Source: Phycisphaerae bacterium (GTDB lineage: Bacteria; Planctomycetota; Phycisphaerae; Sedimentisphaerales; Sedimentisphaeraceae). From it: a stretch of 64,000 nucleotides of DNA. Below the pieces are notes generated by a model. That model made no database searches. It had not been told where the DNA came from and saw only the letters and a program-made list of their open reading frames with translations. Both the position numbers and the translations under genes were made by a program. The stretch spans positions 143,057 to 207,056 of the forward strand of contig JALWYQ010000001.1 in assembly GCA_027078365.1 (NCBI GenBank). The letters are read 5' to 3'. Positions 45,589 through 55,004 of the stretch are shown here, one piece after another (the first letter of the stretch is position 1; every line of letters starts with the position of its first letter).

Positions 45589-46284
45589 ATGAGGTTTGAC
45601 GTACTAACTCTTTTCCCCGAGATGTTTGAATCGCCACTGAGCCATTCGATACTGAGGCGTGCTCAGGAAAGTGAGGCGATTAAAGTTGTTCTTTCAAATA
45701 TTAGAGATTTTGCTACTGACACCTATTCAAAGGTTGATGATAAACCCTACGGTGGTGGCCCCGGTATGGTGATGAAGTGCCAACCGGTTTTTGATTGTTA
45801 CCACAATGTAGTTAAACAAGATGCTACCAAAGGCAGGGTTTTGATGATGTCGCCTCAAGGTAGAAGGTTTGATCAAAAGTTTGCTCGCGAACTTAGCAAG
45901 GAAAAACGATTGATTCTCATTGCAGGTCGATACGAAGGTTTTGATGAGCGTATTAGAATTGGCTTAGAAGCCGAGCAAGTTTCGATTGGTGATTATGTTT
46001 TGACTGGTGGGGAACTTGCGGCAATGGTGATAATTGATTCAGTAACTAGATTGCTAGATGGAGTTCTGGGCGATGCTGAATCAAATAAAGATGAGTCGTT
46101 TAGTGAGGCTCTTCTTGAGTATCCACAATATACTCGTCCAGATGAATATTGCGGTATGCGAGTTCCTGATGTGTTATTGAGTGGAGACCACGGCAAAATT
46201 GCAGAATGGCGCAGGCAACAATCTCTAGAGAGAACCAAAAAGTGGCGACCAGATTTGTTAGAGAATCTGGAAAAACAAGACTAA
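45589..46284 (+). CDS. trmD: tRNA (guanine-37-N1) methyltransferase
   Basis: 231 residues. The SPOUT trefoil knot is visible as RYEGFDERI and [16 protein letters not shown], and the N-terminus [14 protein letters not shown] is typical. TrmD methylates G37 beside the anticodon and prevents frameshifting. Order rpsP-trmD-rplS is the conserved bacterial operon, although rimM, usually between rpsP and trmD, is absent. Confidence 0.97.
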   Translation: MRFDVLTLFPEMFESPLSHSILRRAQESEAIKVVLSNIRDFATDTYSKVDDKPYGGGPGMVMKCQPVFDCYHNVVKQDATKGRVLMMSPQGRRFDQKFARELSKEKRLILIAGRYEGFDERIRIGLEAEQVSIGDYVLTGGELAAMVIIDSVTRLLDGVLGDAESNKDESFSEALLEYPQYTRPDEYCGMRVPDVLLSGDHGKIAEWRRQQSLERTKKWRPDLLENLEKQD

Positions 46285-46312
46285 ACAAAATACTAGAAAT
46301 AGGAGATATATC

Positions 46313-46690
46313 GTGAACACTGAATTTCTTAAATTAGTTGAGGCATCAAGCCTAAAGAAAGAGATTCCATATTTCGAGATAGGCGATACAGTGGAAGTTC
46401 ACTGTAGAATTATAGAAGGTGATAAGGAGCGTTTGCAGCTTTTTACTGGTACTGTAATTGCTCGCAGAGGTAGTGGTATCAATGAGACATTTACAGTACG
46501 TCGCGTTAGCGGTTCTGAAGGTGTTGAGCGTGTGTTCCCACTTCATTCGCCAAACGTTGTTGATATTAGACCAATCAGAAGTGCAAAGGTAAGACGTGCA
46601 AAACTCTACTTCCTACGTGAACGTAGAGGTAAGGCTGTTCGTCTTAAAGAACGCCGCAGCGAGCATACTGTAAGGGCTAAAGCTAAATAA
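46313..46690 (+). CDS. rplS: 50S ribosomal protein L19
   Basis: 125 residues from a GTG start with AGGAGAT upstream. [46 protein letters not shown] and [11 protein letters not shown] are all canonical. L19 sits at the subunit interface of the ribosome. Confidence 0.98.
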   Translation: MNTEFLKLVEASSLKKEIPYFEIGDTVEVHCRIIEGDKERLQLFTGTVIARRGSGINETFTVRRVSGSEGVERVFPLHSPNVVDIRPIRSAKVRRAKLYFLRERRGKAVRLKERRSEHTVRAKAK

Positions 46691-46703
46691 GTTTTGAGCT
46701 ATT

Positions 46704-47114
46704 ATGTTAGAGTTTTTTTCTTCTCGAAAAAGATTGCTTAGTAATCCAAAGCTACTAGGTAGATGGGGAGAAAAACGCGTTGTTAAATATCTAAAGGGTA
46801 GGGGCTATAGAGTCCTTGCCCTTAATTTTTATTCAACAAAAGGTGAGATTGATATCGTTGCATATTCACCTTCTGCTGAGATTGTTTTTGTAGAAGTTAA
46901 GACTCGCCGCAATGAGGATTATATGCCTGCAATTGCGGCAGTTGGCGCAGAGAAACAGAAACGAGTGGCGCTTGCAGCAAAATATTTCTTGAAGAGCAAC
47001 AACATCAAGAAACGTGCAATAAGATTCGATATTGCTATTGTTATCTTGGGAGATGCTGGAGAACCAGAGTTAAATTATTACGAAAATGCCTTCTTCGCTC
47101 CATTTGCTATATAG
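46704..47114 (+). CDS. YraN family (UPF0102) endonuclease-like protein
   Basis: 136 residues. The restriction-endonuclease-like core shows GEIDIVA and IVFVEVKTR, with the conserved acidic and Lys positions. The biochemical role is unresolved; it often lies near rplS or rnhB, as here. An N-terminal extension (1-15) is short. Fourteen bases after rplS. Confidence 0.92.
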   Translation: MLEFFSSRKRLLSNPKLLGRWGEKRVVKYLKGRGYRVLALNFYSTKGEIDIVAYSPSAEIVFVEVKTRRNEDYMPAIAAVGAEKQKRVALAAKYFLKSNNIKKRAIRFDIAIVILGDAGEPELNYYENAFFAPFAI

Positions 47115-47131
47115 TTACACAGGAGACTAAC

Positions 47132-47902
47132 ATGTCTTTAATTGATTCACATGCTCATTTGACATTTCCAGAGTTACAGGAAGATTTAGACTCCGTTCTT
47201 TCTAGAAGTAGAGATGCTGGAGTTGATGGTTGGATAACCGTTGGTACGGATACAGATAACAATCTAAAGGCTATTGCCCTTGCTAATAGACATGATGATA
47301 TTTGGGCAACAGTTGGTTTTCATCCACATTATGCAAAAGATGTTAGTGCAAAAGACCTTGATGTCATGGCAGATCAAGTCAAAGATAGCAAGGTTGTGGC
47401 AGTTGGGGAGATAGGTCTTGATTATCATTACAATCATTCGTCTGTCCAAGACCAGCATAGAATATTTAAAGCTCAGCTAGATATTGCAACCAAAGCAAAT
47501 AAAGCGGTCATAGTTCACTCACGAGAAGCCTTTGATGATACGATTGAAATCCTAGATAAGTATAAAGATAAGCTAAATCATGTTGTCATACATTGTTTTA
47601 GCGGAACTCCAGAACAGGCTAAGCTGGTAATAGACAAGGGCTACTATATTTCATTTACTGGAGTTGTTACATTTAAAAATGCGCAGCTCGCAAGAGATGC
47701 AGCAGCTGTTGTTCCACTTGAGAGACTGATGGTTGAAACTGATTGCCCGTACATGTCGCCTGCGCCGATGCGCAAACAGAAGATTAATGAGCCAGCACTT
47801 ATGATTCATACGGCAAAGAAACTCGCCGAGATTCACGATATAGATTTAGATAGATTCTCAGATATAGTTGGGAATACAACGAGAGAATTTTTTAGCATCT
47901 AA
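47132..47902 (+). CDS. tatD: TatD-family metal-dependent deoxyribonuclease
   Basis: 256 residues. The metal-binding HxH (DSHAHL, 5-10), GEIGLDYH, VIVHSREA, IHCFSG and ETDCPYMSP motifs are all present. TatD enzymes act as 3'-5' exonucleases in DNA repair. It ends the translation operon and meets the next gene end to end, sharing no spacer. Confidence 0.95.
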   Translation: MSLIDSHAHLTFPELQEDLDSVLSRSRDAGVDGWITVGTDTDNNLKAIALANRHDDIWATVGFHPHYAKDVSAKDLDVMADQVKDSKVVAVGEIGLDYHYNHSSVQDQHRIFKAQLDIATKANKAVIVHSREAFDDTIEILDKYKDKLNHVVIHCFSGTPEQAKLVIDKGYYISFTGVVTFKNAQLARDAAAVVPLERLMVETDCPYMSPAPMRKQKINEPALMIHTAKKLAEIHDIDLDRFSDIVGNTTREFFSI

Positions 47903-48514
47903 TTAGAATACTTGAGCATTTATATGTTGCTCAAGGAATTCTTTGATTTCAGCCTCGTTTTGTTGTTTGGATAGGACTTTTTCAAAAGTCTTTGTGTCTG
48001 CCCACTGACTCTTGCCGTCCTTGCCACTTAGGATTAATTGTTGAATTTTTTTATCTATCTTTGCTAGTTCCTCGTTACTAGCGCCATTGTCTTGTAGAAT
48101 AGATTTTTTTATCTGCAATTTTAAAATCTCTTCGCTCTCTAGCATATCTTCTTTTGTAAGGTAAACGTAGCCTGATTTAACAAATAGGCTATTGTAATTC
48201 TTCTTCGAGAATAAAAGGATTGTCTCTGGACCAGAGCCCGGTTCAATCCATTGCGATCTACACTTTACAGAGCCAATACGGAATAGTTTGTATCTATTAA
48301 TAACTTCGAGTATGTAGTCTTTTGGAGGCAATTCACCGTGGAATAAATCGTACTTTGCTATTTCCATAGAGAGCACATCCATCGCTTTGATTGCTTCAGA
48401 CTTATTCACCACATTTCTGTATTGGCTAAGGGCTGCAATTAGAGCAATTGTCAAAGCCATGACAATACAGAACCTAGCTAATAGTTGTTTTTGATGTTTA
48501 TTCACTCCAATCAC
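47903..48514 (-). CDS. Hypothetical protein with one membrane segment
   Basis: 203 residues from a GTG at 48514, or 200 from a second GTG at 48505 that has better spacing to GGAG. A membrane helix at about 13-30 (FCIVMALTIALIAALS) is followed by a 170-residue domain with no family I recognise. The middle (LPPKDYILEVINRYKLFRIG) and the helical C-terminus (EAEIKEFLEQHI) give no function. Its start is 15 bases from the RNase H-PurN gene stop, so the two are likely cotranscribed. Confidence 0.7.
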   Translation of the reverse strand: MIGVNKHQKQLLARFCIVMALTIALIAALSQYRNVVNKSEAIKAMDVLSMEIAKYDLFHGELPPKDYILEVINRYKLFRIGSVKCRSQWIEPGSGPETILLFSKKNYNSLFVKSGYVYLTKEDMLESEEILKLQIKKSILQDNGASNEELAKIDKKIQQLILSGKDGKSQWADTKTFEKVLSKQQNEAEIKEFLEQHINAQVF

Positions 48515-48529
48515 TCCATATAAAGGCTC

Positions 48530-49603
48530 TTACTTAATATGAACAATTCCATCTATAACAGCTATTTTCCCTTGAGCAAAGAGTCTAATCGCTTCTGGAT
48601 AGGCAAGGCATTCTTGTTTGAAAACTCTCTTTGCTAGTTCATCCACACTGTCACTTGCCTTTGCCTTGCAACCTTTTTGAACGATAATGGGCCCCTTGTC
48701 ATATTCGTTCGTGCAGAAGTGTACAGTGCATCCGCTGACCTTGCATCCAGCTTTTAGGACTGCCTCATGAACATGGTGGCCCCACATCCCTTTACCACCA
48801 AAACTTGGCAGGAGAGATGGATGGATATTCATCACTCTGTTAGTGAAGTCCTCAGGGATTTTCCAGAGACAAAGCCATCCTGCCTGCACAGCTAGTTCTA
48901 TATTATTTTCTCGTAGTACTGAAGCAATCGCTTCGCTGAATGAGTCTATATCACTAAAATCTCTCTTGCGAATTATAACCGGTTCAATGCCAATATCTCT
49001 TGCCCTCTGAACTCCTTTAACATCACTTCGAGAGCTTATGACTGTTACTATCTGAGCATCAAGATTTCCTGCATCAATTTCCTTCTGGATATTGAGCATG
49101 GTAGTGCCGCCACCGCTTAGCATTATAGCTAGTCTTAACTTTTTGCCGCTGGTGGCATTTGTTTTTTTGGGGTAGATTTCGATGTCGTCTTTGATGTCCA
49201 TTGCTTTGTTTGCCAAGGCATCTGCTTCTTTGTTTTGTTCTCTATAGACGTGTTCTACTTTCCAGTTCTGGAACTGCCCAAGTAGCTCGACAGCTCGGTT
49301 GTAGAGCTCTTTTAGGTTAGGGCTTTTTACTTTGTATTGCCCATTAATTTGGCGTACCATTAATTGGCTGTCGCTGTAGAGGGTTATTTTCTCTGCTTTC
49401 ATTTCTAAAGCAGCCTCTAAAGATAAGATTACGCCGTTATACTCTGCGAAGTTATTTGTGTTGTTGCCAAGGAAAATGCCTTTGGCAAGTAGTTGATTGC
49501 CTAAAGTGTCTTGAATTACAAATCCAGCCGCCGAAGGGCCAGGGTTGCCTCTACTTCCGCCATCAGTAAAAATGATTACTTCTTTAGACAAAACAGAATC
49601 CAC
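48530..49603 (-). CDS. RNase HI-like / phosphoribosylglycinamide formyltransferase fusion
   Basis: 357 residues. Residues 8-140 are a type I RNase H domain with the acidic set in FTDGGSRGNPGP, NNFAEYNG, LYSDSQLM and NKEADALAN, all four carboxylates kept. Residues 155-357 are PurN-like: LAIMLSGGGTTMLNI (phosphate loop), VMNIHPSLLPSFGGKG (catalytic Asn and His) and NEYDKGPII (Asp). PurN carries out a formyl transfer step of purine synthesis. Both halves look active. The frame is continuous, so this is a true gene fusion and not adjacent genes. Confidence 0.88.
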   Translation of the reverse strand: MDSVLSKEVIIFTDGGSRGNPGPSAAGFVIQDTLGNQLLAKGIFLGNNTNNFAEYNGVILSLEAALEMKAEKITLYSDSQLMVRQINGQYKVKSPNLKELYNRAVELLGQFQNWKVEHVYREQNKEADALANKAMDIKDDIEIYPKKTNATSGKKLRLAIMLSGGGTTMLNIQKEIDAGNLDAQIVTVISSRSDVKGVQRARDIGIEPVIIRKRDFSDIDSFSEAIASVLRENNIELAVQAGWLCLWKIPEDFTNRVMNIHPSLLPSFGGKGMWGHHVHEAVLKAGCKVSGCTVHFCTNEYDKGPIIVQKGCKAKASDSVDELAKRVFKQECLAYPEAIRLFAQGKIAVIDGIVHIK

Positions 49604-49635
49604 CAGATAAAGATTAAACTTATGATAATGGGTTT

Positions 49636-50373
49636 TTAATGCTCAAAAGATTCTTCTAGAACTACAATCCTACTGCAACTTGGGCATTGAAATACATCAT
49701 CAGTTGTGAGGAGTTTATTGACAGCTTCATTGGTGAGTGTCATATAGCAACCACTGCATGTATATACTTTTCTGCGAGGATTACTCATTTCAACACTGGC
49801 AATAGCTTCGCCGTCATATGTGTCGCTGAGTTTTTGGAATAATGAAAGCACCTCAGCTGGAATTCCCTTAGACGCAGCTTCCCATTGTTGCTGGATTTCT
49901 GAAATCTTTTCTTCAATTTCAGTTATCTTATCTTTTGAATCGTTTTTGACTTCATCTACTTTTGCCTGTTGGGCTTGAATTTCTTTCTCAAGTTCACCGC
50001 AGAGAGCTTCTTGTTCTTCGACAGATTTCATTAGCTCTAGTATCTTGTTTTCGATTTTAGAGTTGTCGGCTTTGTTGAGATTTATCTCGGTAAGTATTGC
50101 AGCGTATTCTTTGTTATTCTTGGCGAGGTTAAGGGCTTCTCTGTATTTTTCCAGAGAGCTGTCTCTTGATTTTAGATCTAGGCTTTGTGAGTCTATTTCT
50201 GCCTTGAGAAGTTTGATTTCGTGCTGTTTTTCTTCTAGAGAATTTACTAGGCTACGCAATTGATTTTCTTGTAGGGTAACCGCCCTTTTTGCACGGGCAA
50301 GTCTGGCCTTTGTGCCCTTAAGTTGATTTTCGACTTCCTGAAGTTTTACTAAACTCTCAAGTACAGGTCCCAT
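49636..50373 (-). CDS. Coiled-coil protein with C4 zinc ribbon
   Basis: 245 residues from the ATG at 50373 with AGGAG ten bases upstream; 17 more codons are open. Residues 5-165 form a long coiled coil (VKLQEVENQLKGTKARLARA), and the C-terminus has CSGC and CPSC about 27 residues apart, a zinc ribbon. Matches the CT398/COG1579 family, which has been linked to flagellar or sigma-54 factors in chlamydia; function is not settled. It lies 32 bases from the RNase H-PurN fusion and probably shares its transcript. Confidence 0.85.
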   Translation of the reverse strand: MGPVLESLVKLQEVENQLKGTKARLARAKRAVTLQENQLRSLVNSLEEKQHEIKLLKAEIDSQSLDLKSRDSSLEKYREALNLAKNNKEYAAILTEINLNKADNSKIENKILELMKSVEEQEALCGELEKEIQAQQAKVDEVKNDSKDKITEIEEKISEIQQQWEAASKGIPAEVLSLFQKLSDTYDGEAIASVEMSNPRRKVYTCSGCYMTLTNEAVNKLLTTDDVFQCPSCSRIVVLEESFEH

Positions 50374-50753
50374 TCGATAAAAGCTCCTATTATATTGTAA
50401 AAGTTGCGGCGAGTTTAATGCCACTGAACCTATTATTATGGTCTTAAGGAGATAATCTGCAACAAAAAAGTCATTATTTTATCTTTCGAAAAGGGCGTTG
50501 GGTTTGAAATTGCTAGCTACATGTAAAGTTTATGGCACATAACATGTAGGGCTAAGTACTTAATATTGCAAAAAAAGACAATAACTTCTCATTATTGTCA
50601 GATGGTGATTAACTTGGCATATTTTTTTACCGATTTCACAGCTGTGGGAGATCACTAGAGTTACTTAGCTTATATGTTCTCGATTGTTTTATCTAGTCTC
50701 GGATGGGTGTTGAGACTGGCAATTGAGGTGAATTTTATTTGGAGAAGATAGAG
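50374..50753. other. Intergenic region, divergent promoters
   Basis: The region lies between the zinc-ribbon gene and the PEP-CTERM gene. A GGAGA ribosome site precedes the latter's ATG. The sequence ACTGGCAATTG at 50714-50724 recurs before the sigma-54 activator gene (53368-53378), but neither copy has a proper -12 GC element. No RNA gene or repeat is otherwise seen. Confidence 0.4.
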
Positions 50754-51311
50754 ATGAAGAAGTTATTGTTGTTAATTGTGATGAGTGTTTGCGCAGCTTC
50801 GGTGTCTGCTAGTGAATTGCAGTCGCCGCTATTTGGTTATGGTCCATGGCAATACAACCAAATGGATATGACATTTTCAGGGTTGCCTAGTTTAAGTATT
50901 ATCTCTGAGCCAGGATTATCTATGAATATTGGCGATATTAAGCTCGATGGTTCTGGAGCGATTGCTGGGGCAGTTGATTTTACTATCATTAACGCTCTCG
51001 GTGAAGCGCTTGTCCGAGGAAATATCGTAGATGGTTCTTATCAAACAAACACAACAGGAATACTTCTATTTAGTGATGATATTGCAGATGTCGTTATAAA
51101 CGACGTTCTTGATGATAGCAATCCATTTGTTGCATCTCTAGAATCTAATGATGATATAAGGATAAACTTATCATTGAATAAATATACAGGTAATATACTA
51201 GACTCTTCAAATACCTTCGGAGTTTTCTCTGGCACATTTGTTGCTGTACCAGAGCCTATGACTTTGGCGATATTGCTATCGGGTGCATTATTGATGCGCA
51301 AGATAAGGTAA
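50754..51311 (+). CDS. PEP-CTERM sorted exported protein
   Basis: 186 residues from the ATG at 50754. The signal peptide is KKLLLLIVMSVCAASVSA. The C-terminus has the sorting signal: VPEPMTL, a membrane helix (AILLSGALLM) and a basic end (RKIR). Such proteins are processed by an exosortase and placed on the surface or in exopolysaccharide. The mature part (about 20-160) is beta-rich, with no recognised domain. No exosortase gene is in the window. The terminator at 51338 ends it. Confidence 0.92.
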   Translation: MKKLLLLIVMSVCAASVSASELQSPLFGYGPWQYNQMDMTFSGLPSLSIISEPGLSMNIGDIKLDGSGAIAGAVDFTIINALGEALVRGNIVDGSYQTNTTGILLFSDDIADVVINDVLDDSNPFVASLESNDDIRINLSLNKYTGNILDSSNTFGVFSGTFVAVPEPMTLAILLSGALLMRKIR

Positions 51312-51337
51312 AATGAGTTTGTTAGATTATTAAACAG

Positions 51338-51375
51338 AAGCCCTGATAGGAGTTTGTTTCTCTTATCAGGGCTTT
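51338..51375. terminator. Bidirectional terminator
   Basis: AAGCCCTGATAGGAG and CTCTTATCAGGGCTT form a long stem with one G-U pair and an AT-rich loop, with T runs on both strands. It ends the PEP-CTERM gene and the convergent helicase gene. Confidence 0.9.
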
Positions 51376-51393
51376 TATATTCTAACATTTAGT

Positions 51394-53103
51394 TTATTTC
51401 TTTTTCTTTGAGTAGCTCTTCTTTCTGGCCAAGGATTTTCTTGCGGCTTTACCAGATGATTTGTCTTTGCTGTAACTTCTCTTTCTCTTACGAGAGTTTT
51501 GCGCAGAAGCTCTAGTGTCTGTTCTTGCCTTTACAATTATTGATTTATTACCAGATTTAACATTTCTAAATTTCTTAAGAATTATCTCTGCCTCGGTAAA
51601 GGGTACTGTGATAAATGAAAATTCTTTTAACACTTCGACATTGTCAATCAGGGATTGTTTTGTGCCGGCCTTATCGACAATAAAGCTAACTAGCTTTTTC
51701 TTTGTCATACCGCTCTCTTTACCTTTTGCGATAAAGAGCCTAGTCTTGCCTTCTTCTTCTACTAAAGAGCGTCCTCGATTTGCTTTCTTTGGAGTTGATA
51801 GTGTTTTGTAGCTCTTTTCATCAAGGTCTTTTCCTAGCGAGTGTTTCAATACGGCCCCAATTACTTCTTCAGGCATTTTGCCCCTTAGAAGTTTTTTGGC
51901 TAGATCTTTATAATCTTGAAAATCATTGTTGTATATGATTCTCTCAATATCTTCGATGATTCTTTTTTTCTTTATATTGATGACATCTTTTACTTCTGGA
52001 ACATCTTTCCTACGAATATCAGCTTTAGCAATACGTTTTATAAATCCTAGCTTTCTAAATTCTGAAGGAGTTATGAATGTGATTGCCGTTCCTTGTTTGC
52101 CAGCTCTTCCTGTACGTCCAATTCTGTGCACGTACGCCTCTGGGTTTTGGGGAATTGCAAAGTTTATTACGTGCGTTAAATTCTCTACATCAATTCCACG
52201 TGCTGCAACATCAGTCGCTACCAAGGTCGTAATCTTGCCAGCTCTAAATCTGCGTAGAGTTTTTTCTCTCTGACTTTGTGTAATATCTCCGTGAAGAGCC
52301 TCAGAAAGGTAGCCTCTCTCATTAAGACGCACAGTGAGAGTATCTGCATCCATCTTAGTTCTACAGAAGACAATTCCGTAGAATTCTGCTTCTACATCAA
52401 TGATTCTAGAGAGTGCTTCAAATCTATCCTTCTCTGCTACTTCAAAATATATTTGGTCTGTCAGATTAGTTGTTAGCTGTGTTTTTGTTTTAACGTGGCT
52501 GTATTGGCCGAGGTATTTTTCCGCTAGCTTTTTAATTGCAGCTGGCATTGTTGCAGAGAATAGAAGGACTCTCTTTTGTTCAGGCGTATTCTCAAGTATT
52601 GTTTCAATGTCATCGATAAAGCCCATATTTAGCATCTCATCAGCTTCGTCTAGAACGAAATACTTTATGTCTTCTAGCGATAGGCTTTTGCGTTTTAAGT
52701 GGTCTAAAATTCTTCCGGGCGTTCCAACGACAATGGAAACCCTTTCTTTTAGTTTCTTTAGCTGCATCGACATGGACTGCCCGCCATAGATTGGAGCAAC
52801 AGATATAGCGTTGTCCGTCTTTAGTGAGTTTATCTCTTGGCAAACTTGAACGACAAGTTCTCTGGTAGGAGCTAGAATAATAGCTTGGACCTTTTTAGAG
52901 TTCTTTTTAATATTTTCGATTAACGGTAGAGCGAATGCAGCGGTTTTGCCTGTTCCGGTTTGTGCCTGCGCAATGATGTCAATCTTGTTTTCTAGCAACA
53001 GAGGTATTGTGAGCGATTGAATCTCTGTTGGTTCCTCGAAGCCTTTCTCTGATAATGCAGCAATAGTTTTTTTTGATAATCCTAATTCGGTAAACTTTTC
53101 CAT
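51394..53103 (-). CDS. deaD: DEAD-box RNA helicase with DbpA-type RNA-binding domain
   Basis: 569 residues from the ATG at 53103; the frame is open 25 codons more, with no ribosome site. Motifs AQTGTGKTAAF, PTRELVVQV, VLDEADEML, SATMP and HRIGRTGRAGKQG mark both RecA lobes. After a linker (375-440), a DbpA-type RNA-binding fold (RLFIAKGKESGMTKKKLVSF) is followed by a Lys/Arg/Ser tail. The layout is that of DeaD/CsdA, which helps ribosome assembly and mRNA turnover at low temperature. The long tail may add general RNA affinity. Confidence 0.94.
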   Translation of the reverse strand: MEKFTELGLSKKTIAALSEKGFEEPTEIQSLTIPLLLENKIDIIAQAQTGTGKTAAFALPLIENIKKNSKKVQAIILAPTRELVVQVCQEINSLKTDNAISVAPIYGGQSMSMQLKKLKERVSIVVGTPGRILDHLKRKSLSLEDIKYFVLDEADEMLNMGFIDDIETILENTPEQKRVLLFSATMPAAIKKLAEKYLGQYSHVKTKTQLTTNLTDQIYFEVAEKDRFEALSRIIDVEAEFYGIVFCRTKMDADTLTVRLNERGYLSEALHGDITQSQREKTLRRFRAGKITTLVATDVAARGIDVENLTHVINFAIPQNPEAYVHRIGRTGRAGKQGTAITFITPSEFRKLGFIKRIAKADIRRKDVPEVKDVINIKKKRIIEDIERIIYNNDFQDYKDLAKKLLRGKMPEEVIGAVLKHSLGKDLDEKSYKTLSTPKKANRGRSLVEEEGKTRLFIAKGKESGMTKKKLVSFIVDKAGTKQSLIDNVEVLKEFSFITVPFTEAEIILKKFRNVKSGNKSIIVKARTDTRASAQNSRKRKRSYSKDKSSGKAARKSLARKKSYSKKKK

Positions 53104-53479
53104 ACTTTTCTTTCTTAAGCGCTTGGGACATACCAGAGAAAGCCCTATTCGAAAAGCTGTTACCGGAGAATCCCACAATTAAATTTTCTTGCCATAACCC
53201 ATATAAATGTAGATTAAACAGCAGTTATCGCAGATTGTACCCGTTTAAGAGGGCTATATTTGAATATCAAGAAGTGTACAAGGCGAAATGTTAGTGAACA
53301 TGATAGCATATTTGTCGCTTTAATAATACAACTTTCTTTTAAGTTGCTTTGTTTGAGAGGGTGTTGACTGGCAATTGGTGTGTATTTGACAGCTAGTAGA
53401 GCGGAAATTCACTTTAGGTTTAGTTAGTTTTTTTCTCTACTTAGTTGCATTAATATTGCTGATGTGGTAAAAGTTAGGC
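53104..53479. other. Intergenic region between deaD and the sigma-54 activator gene
   Basis: A 376-base divergent gap that should hold promoters for both genes and the deaD leader, which is often long in cold-shock helicases. I see no hairpin of note and no tRNA. TTGACAGCTAGTAGAGCGG at 53387-53405 gives a -35 but no clear -10. Confidence 0.35.
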
Positions 53480-54811
53480 ATGTCTAACAAAAAAGATTAC
53501 AATCAGCAGGAGATAATTCTCGATTCGATAAGTGAAGGTGTCTTTACTGTAGATGAGAATTGGAGGATAACTTCTTTCAATAGGGCAGCCCATGAAATCA
53601 CGGGGATTGCTCCTAGCGAGGCTATTGGGAAATATTGCAGAGACATCTTGCACGCTGATGTCTGCCAGAGCGATTGTACATTGCAGCAGACTATGAATAC
53701 AGGTAAGGCCGTTACAAATAGGGTTGTTCATATTATAGATGCTAATGGTAATAAGCGTGCAATTGCGATATCAACTGCGCTTTTAAGGGATAAGGCTGGA
53801 GACATTGTTGGCGGAGTTGAGACATTTAGAGACATGAGTACAATTGAAAATCTACGCAAGGAGATTATGCAGAAATATTCTTGCGAAGATATAATCAGCC
53901 AAAGCCCTAAGATGCGCAATATATTTGAGGTTCTGCCAAATATTGCAAAGAGTAATATTACGGTCTTAATAGAAGGCCCAAGCGGTAGCGGCAAGGAGTT
54001 GTTCGCTAGGGCAATTCATAACCTCAGTTCGCGCAAAGACAAACCGTTTATAGCAATTAACTGTGGGGCCCTGCCAGATGCACTTTTAGAGAGTGAGCTT
54101 TTTGGCTATAAGGCAGGCGCATTTACCGATGCAAAAAAGGATAAACTTGGTAGGTTCGACCTAGCTCAAGGTGGTACAATATTTCTTGATGAGATCGGCG
54201 ATGTTTCTCCAGTAATGCAGGTGAAACTCTTACGCGTTCTTCAAGAGAAGACTTACGAGCCGGTCGGTGCGGTTGCATCGGTTAGCGCAGATGTTAGGGT
54301 TATTGCAGCGACTAATAAGAAACTTGAAATATTAGTTGAGCAGGGGAAATTCAGAGAAGATCTTTATTACAGGATTAATGTGATGAGGATTGAACTGCCG
54401 CCTTTGAAAGATAGAAAAGAGGATATTCACCTATTGATAAATCACTTTATAGACAAGTTTAACAGAATTCACAACAAACACATTACAGGCGTTACTGACC
54501 AAGCAGCCGCAGCTTTATTGGCTTACGATTATCCTGGCAATGTACGCGAGCTTGAGAATATATTGGAGCATTGTTTTGTGCTTTGTTCTGGAGACCTTAT
54601 TCAAGTAAAAGATTTGCCAGTGCATCTTCGCCGTTCAAGCGGTGCTAATCAAAGCTGCGCAGCTAGTAGTGGTGTTACCATCAAGCAGATGGAAATTGAG
54701 CTGATTAAAGCGGCTATTGATAGAAATAATGGCAACAAAACAGCTGCAGCCAAAGAGTTAGGCATAGATAAGAGTACGCTGTTTCGCAAAATCAAATCTT
54801 TAGGTATTTAA
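53480..54811 (+). CDS. Sigma-54-dependent activator with PAS sensor
   Basis: 443 residues. A PAS domain (1-120) has three cysteines close together, C53, C62 and C66 (YCRDILHADVCQSDC), perhaps a redox or cluster site. The AAA+ domain follows with GPSGSGKE (166-173), the sigma-54 contact loop GAFTDA (213-218, GAFTGA in most) and DEIGDV. The Fis-type helix-turn-helix closes it (NKTAAAKELGIDKSTLFRKI). It most likely drives the -24/-12 promoter at 54961. In Desulfovibrio the orp genes are controlled by a similar neighbouring activator (DVU2106). Confidence 0.95.
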   Translation: MSNKKDYNQQEIILDSISEGVFTVDENWRITSFNRAAHEITGIAPSEAIGKYCRDILHADVCQSDCTLQQTMNTGKAVTNRVVHIIDANGNKRAIAISTALLRDKAGDIVGGVETFRDMSTIENLRKEIMQKYSCEDIISQSPKMRNIFEVLPNIAKSNITVLIEGPSGSGKELFARAIHNLSSRKDKPFIAINCGALPDALLESELFGYKAGAFTDAKKDKLGRFDLAQGGTIFLDEIGDVSPVMQVKLLRVLQEKTYEPVGAVASVSADVRVIAATNKKLEILVEQGKFREDLYYRINVMRIELPPLKDRKEDIHLLINHFIDKFNRIHNKHITGVTDQAAAALLAYDYPGNVRELENILEHCFVLCSGDLIQVKDLPVHLRRSSGANQSCAASSGVTIKQMEIELIKAAIDRNNGNKTAAAKELGIDKSTLFRKIKSLGI

Positions 54812-54812
54812 T

Positions 54813-54860
54813 AGTTGCAATTTGCAATCAGCTATTGGCGATTAGTTGCGGATTGCTACT
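54813..54860 (+). promoter_or_regulatory. Candidate upstream activator sites
   Basis: Two direct copies, AGTTGCAATTTGCAATC (54813-54829) and AGTTGCGGATTGCTACT (54844-54860), lie 31 bases apart, about three helical turns, and 100-150 bases ahead of the -24/-12 promoter. That spacing suits binding by the Fis-type activator encoded just upstream. Confidence 0.45.
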
Positions 54861-54960
54861 CTTCTTTCGCCAGTCAATTCTAAATTTCAAAAACACTTAT
54901 TATTCTAACTTGTTGCCAATAAAGATGTTAGATGGTTCTATTGCTTCTGATATGCTTTGT

Positions 54961-54976
54961 TGGCATGATTGTTGCT
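54961..54976 (+). promoter_or_regulatory. Sigma-54 (-24/-12) promoter
   Basis: TGGCATGATTGTTGCT matches the consensus TGGCACG-N4-TTGCW at all but one position (C to T), with GG and GC the required 12 bases apart. Transcription should begin near 54987, ahead of the first NifX-type gene at 55005. Confidence 0.85.
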
Positions 54977-55004
54977 ATTGATATGTGGAAAGGTTTTACA
55001 AGAG

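Noticed and set aside
50714..50724. Sigma-54 promoter for the PEP-CTERM gene from TGGCAATTG
   Set aside because: The -24-like TGGCA is present but no GC occurs at the required -12 distance.
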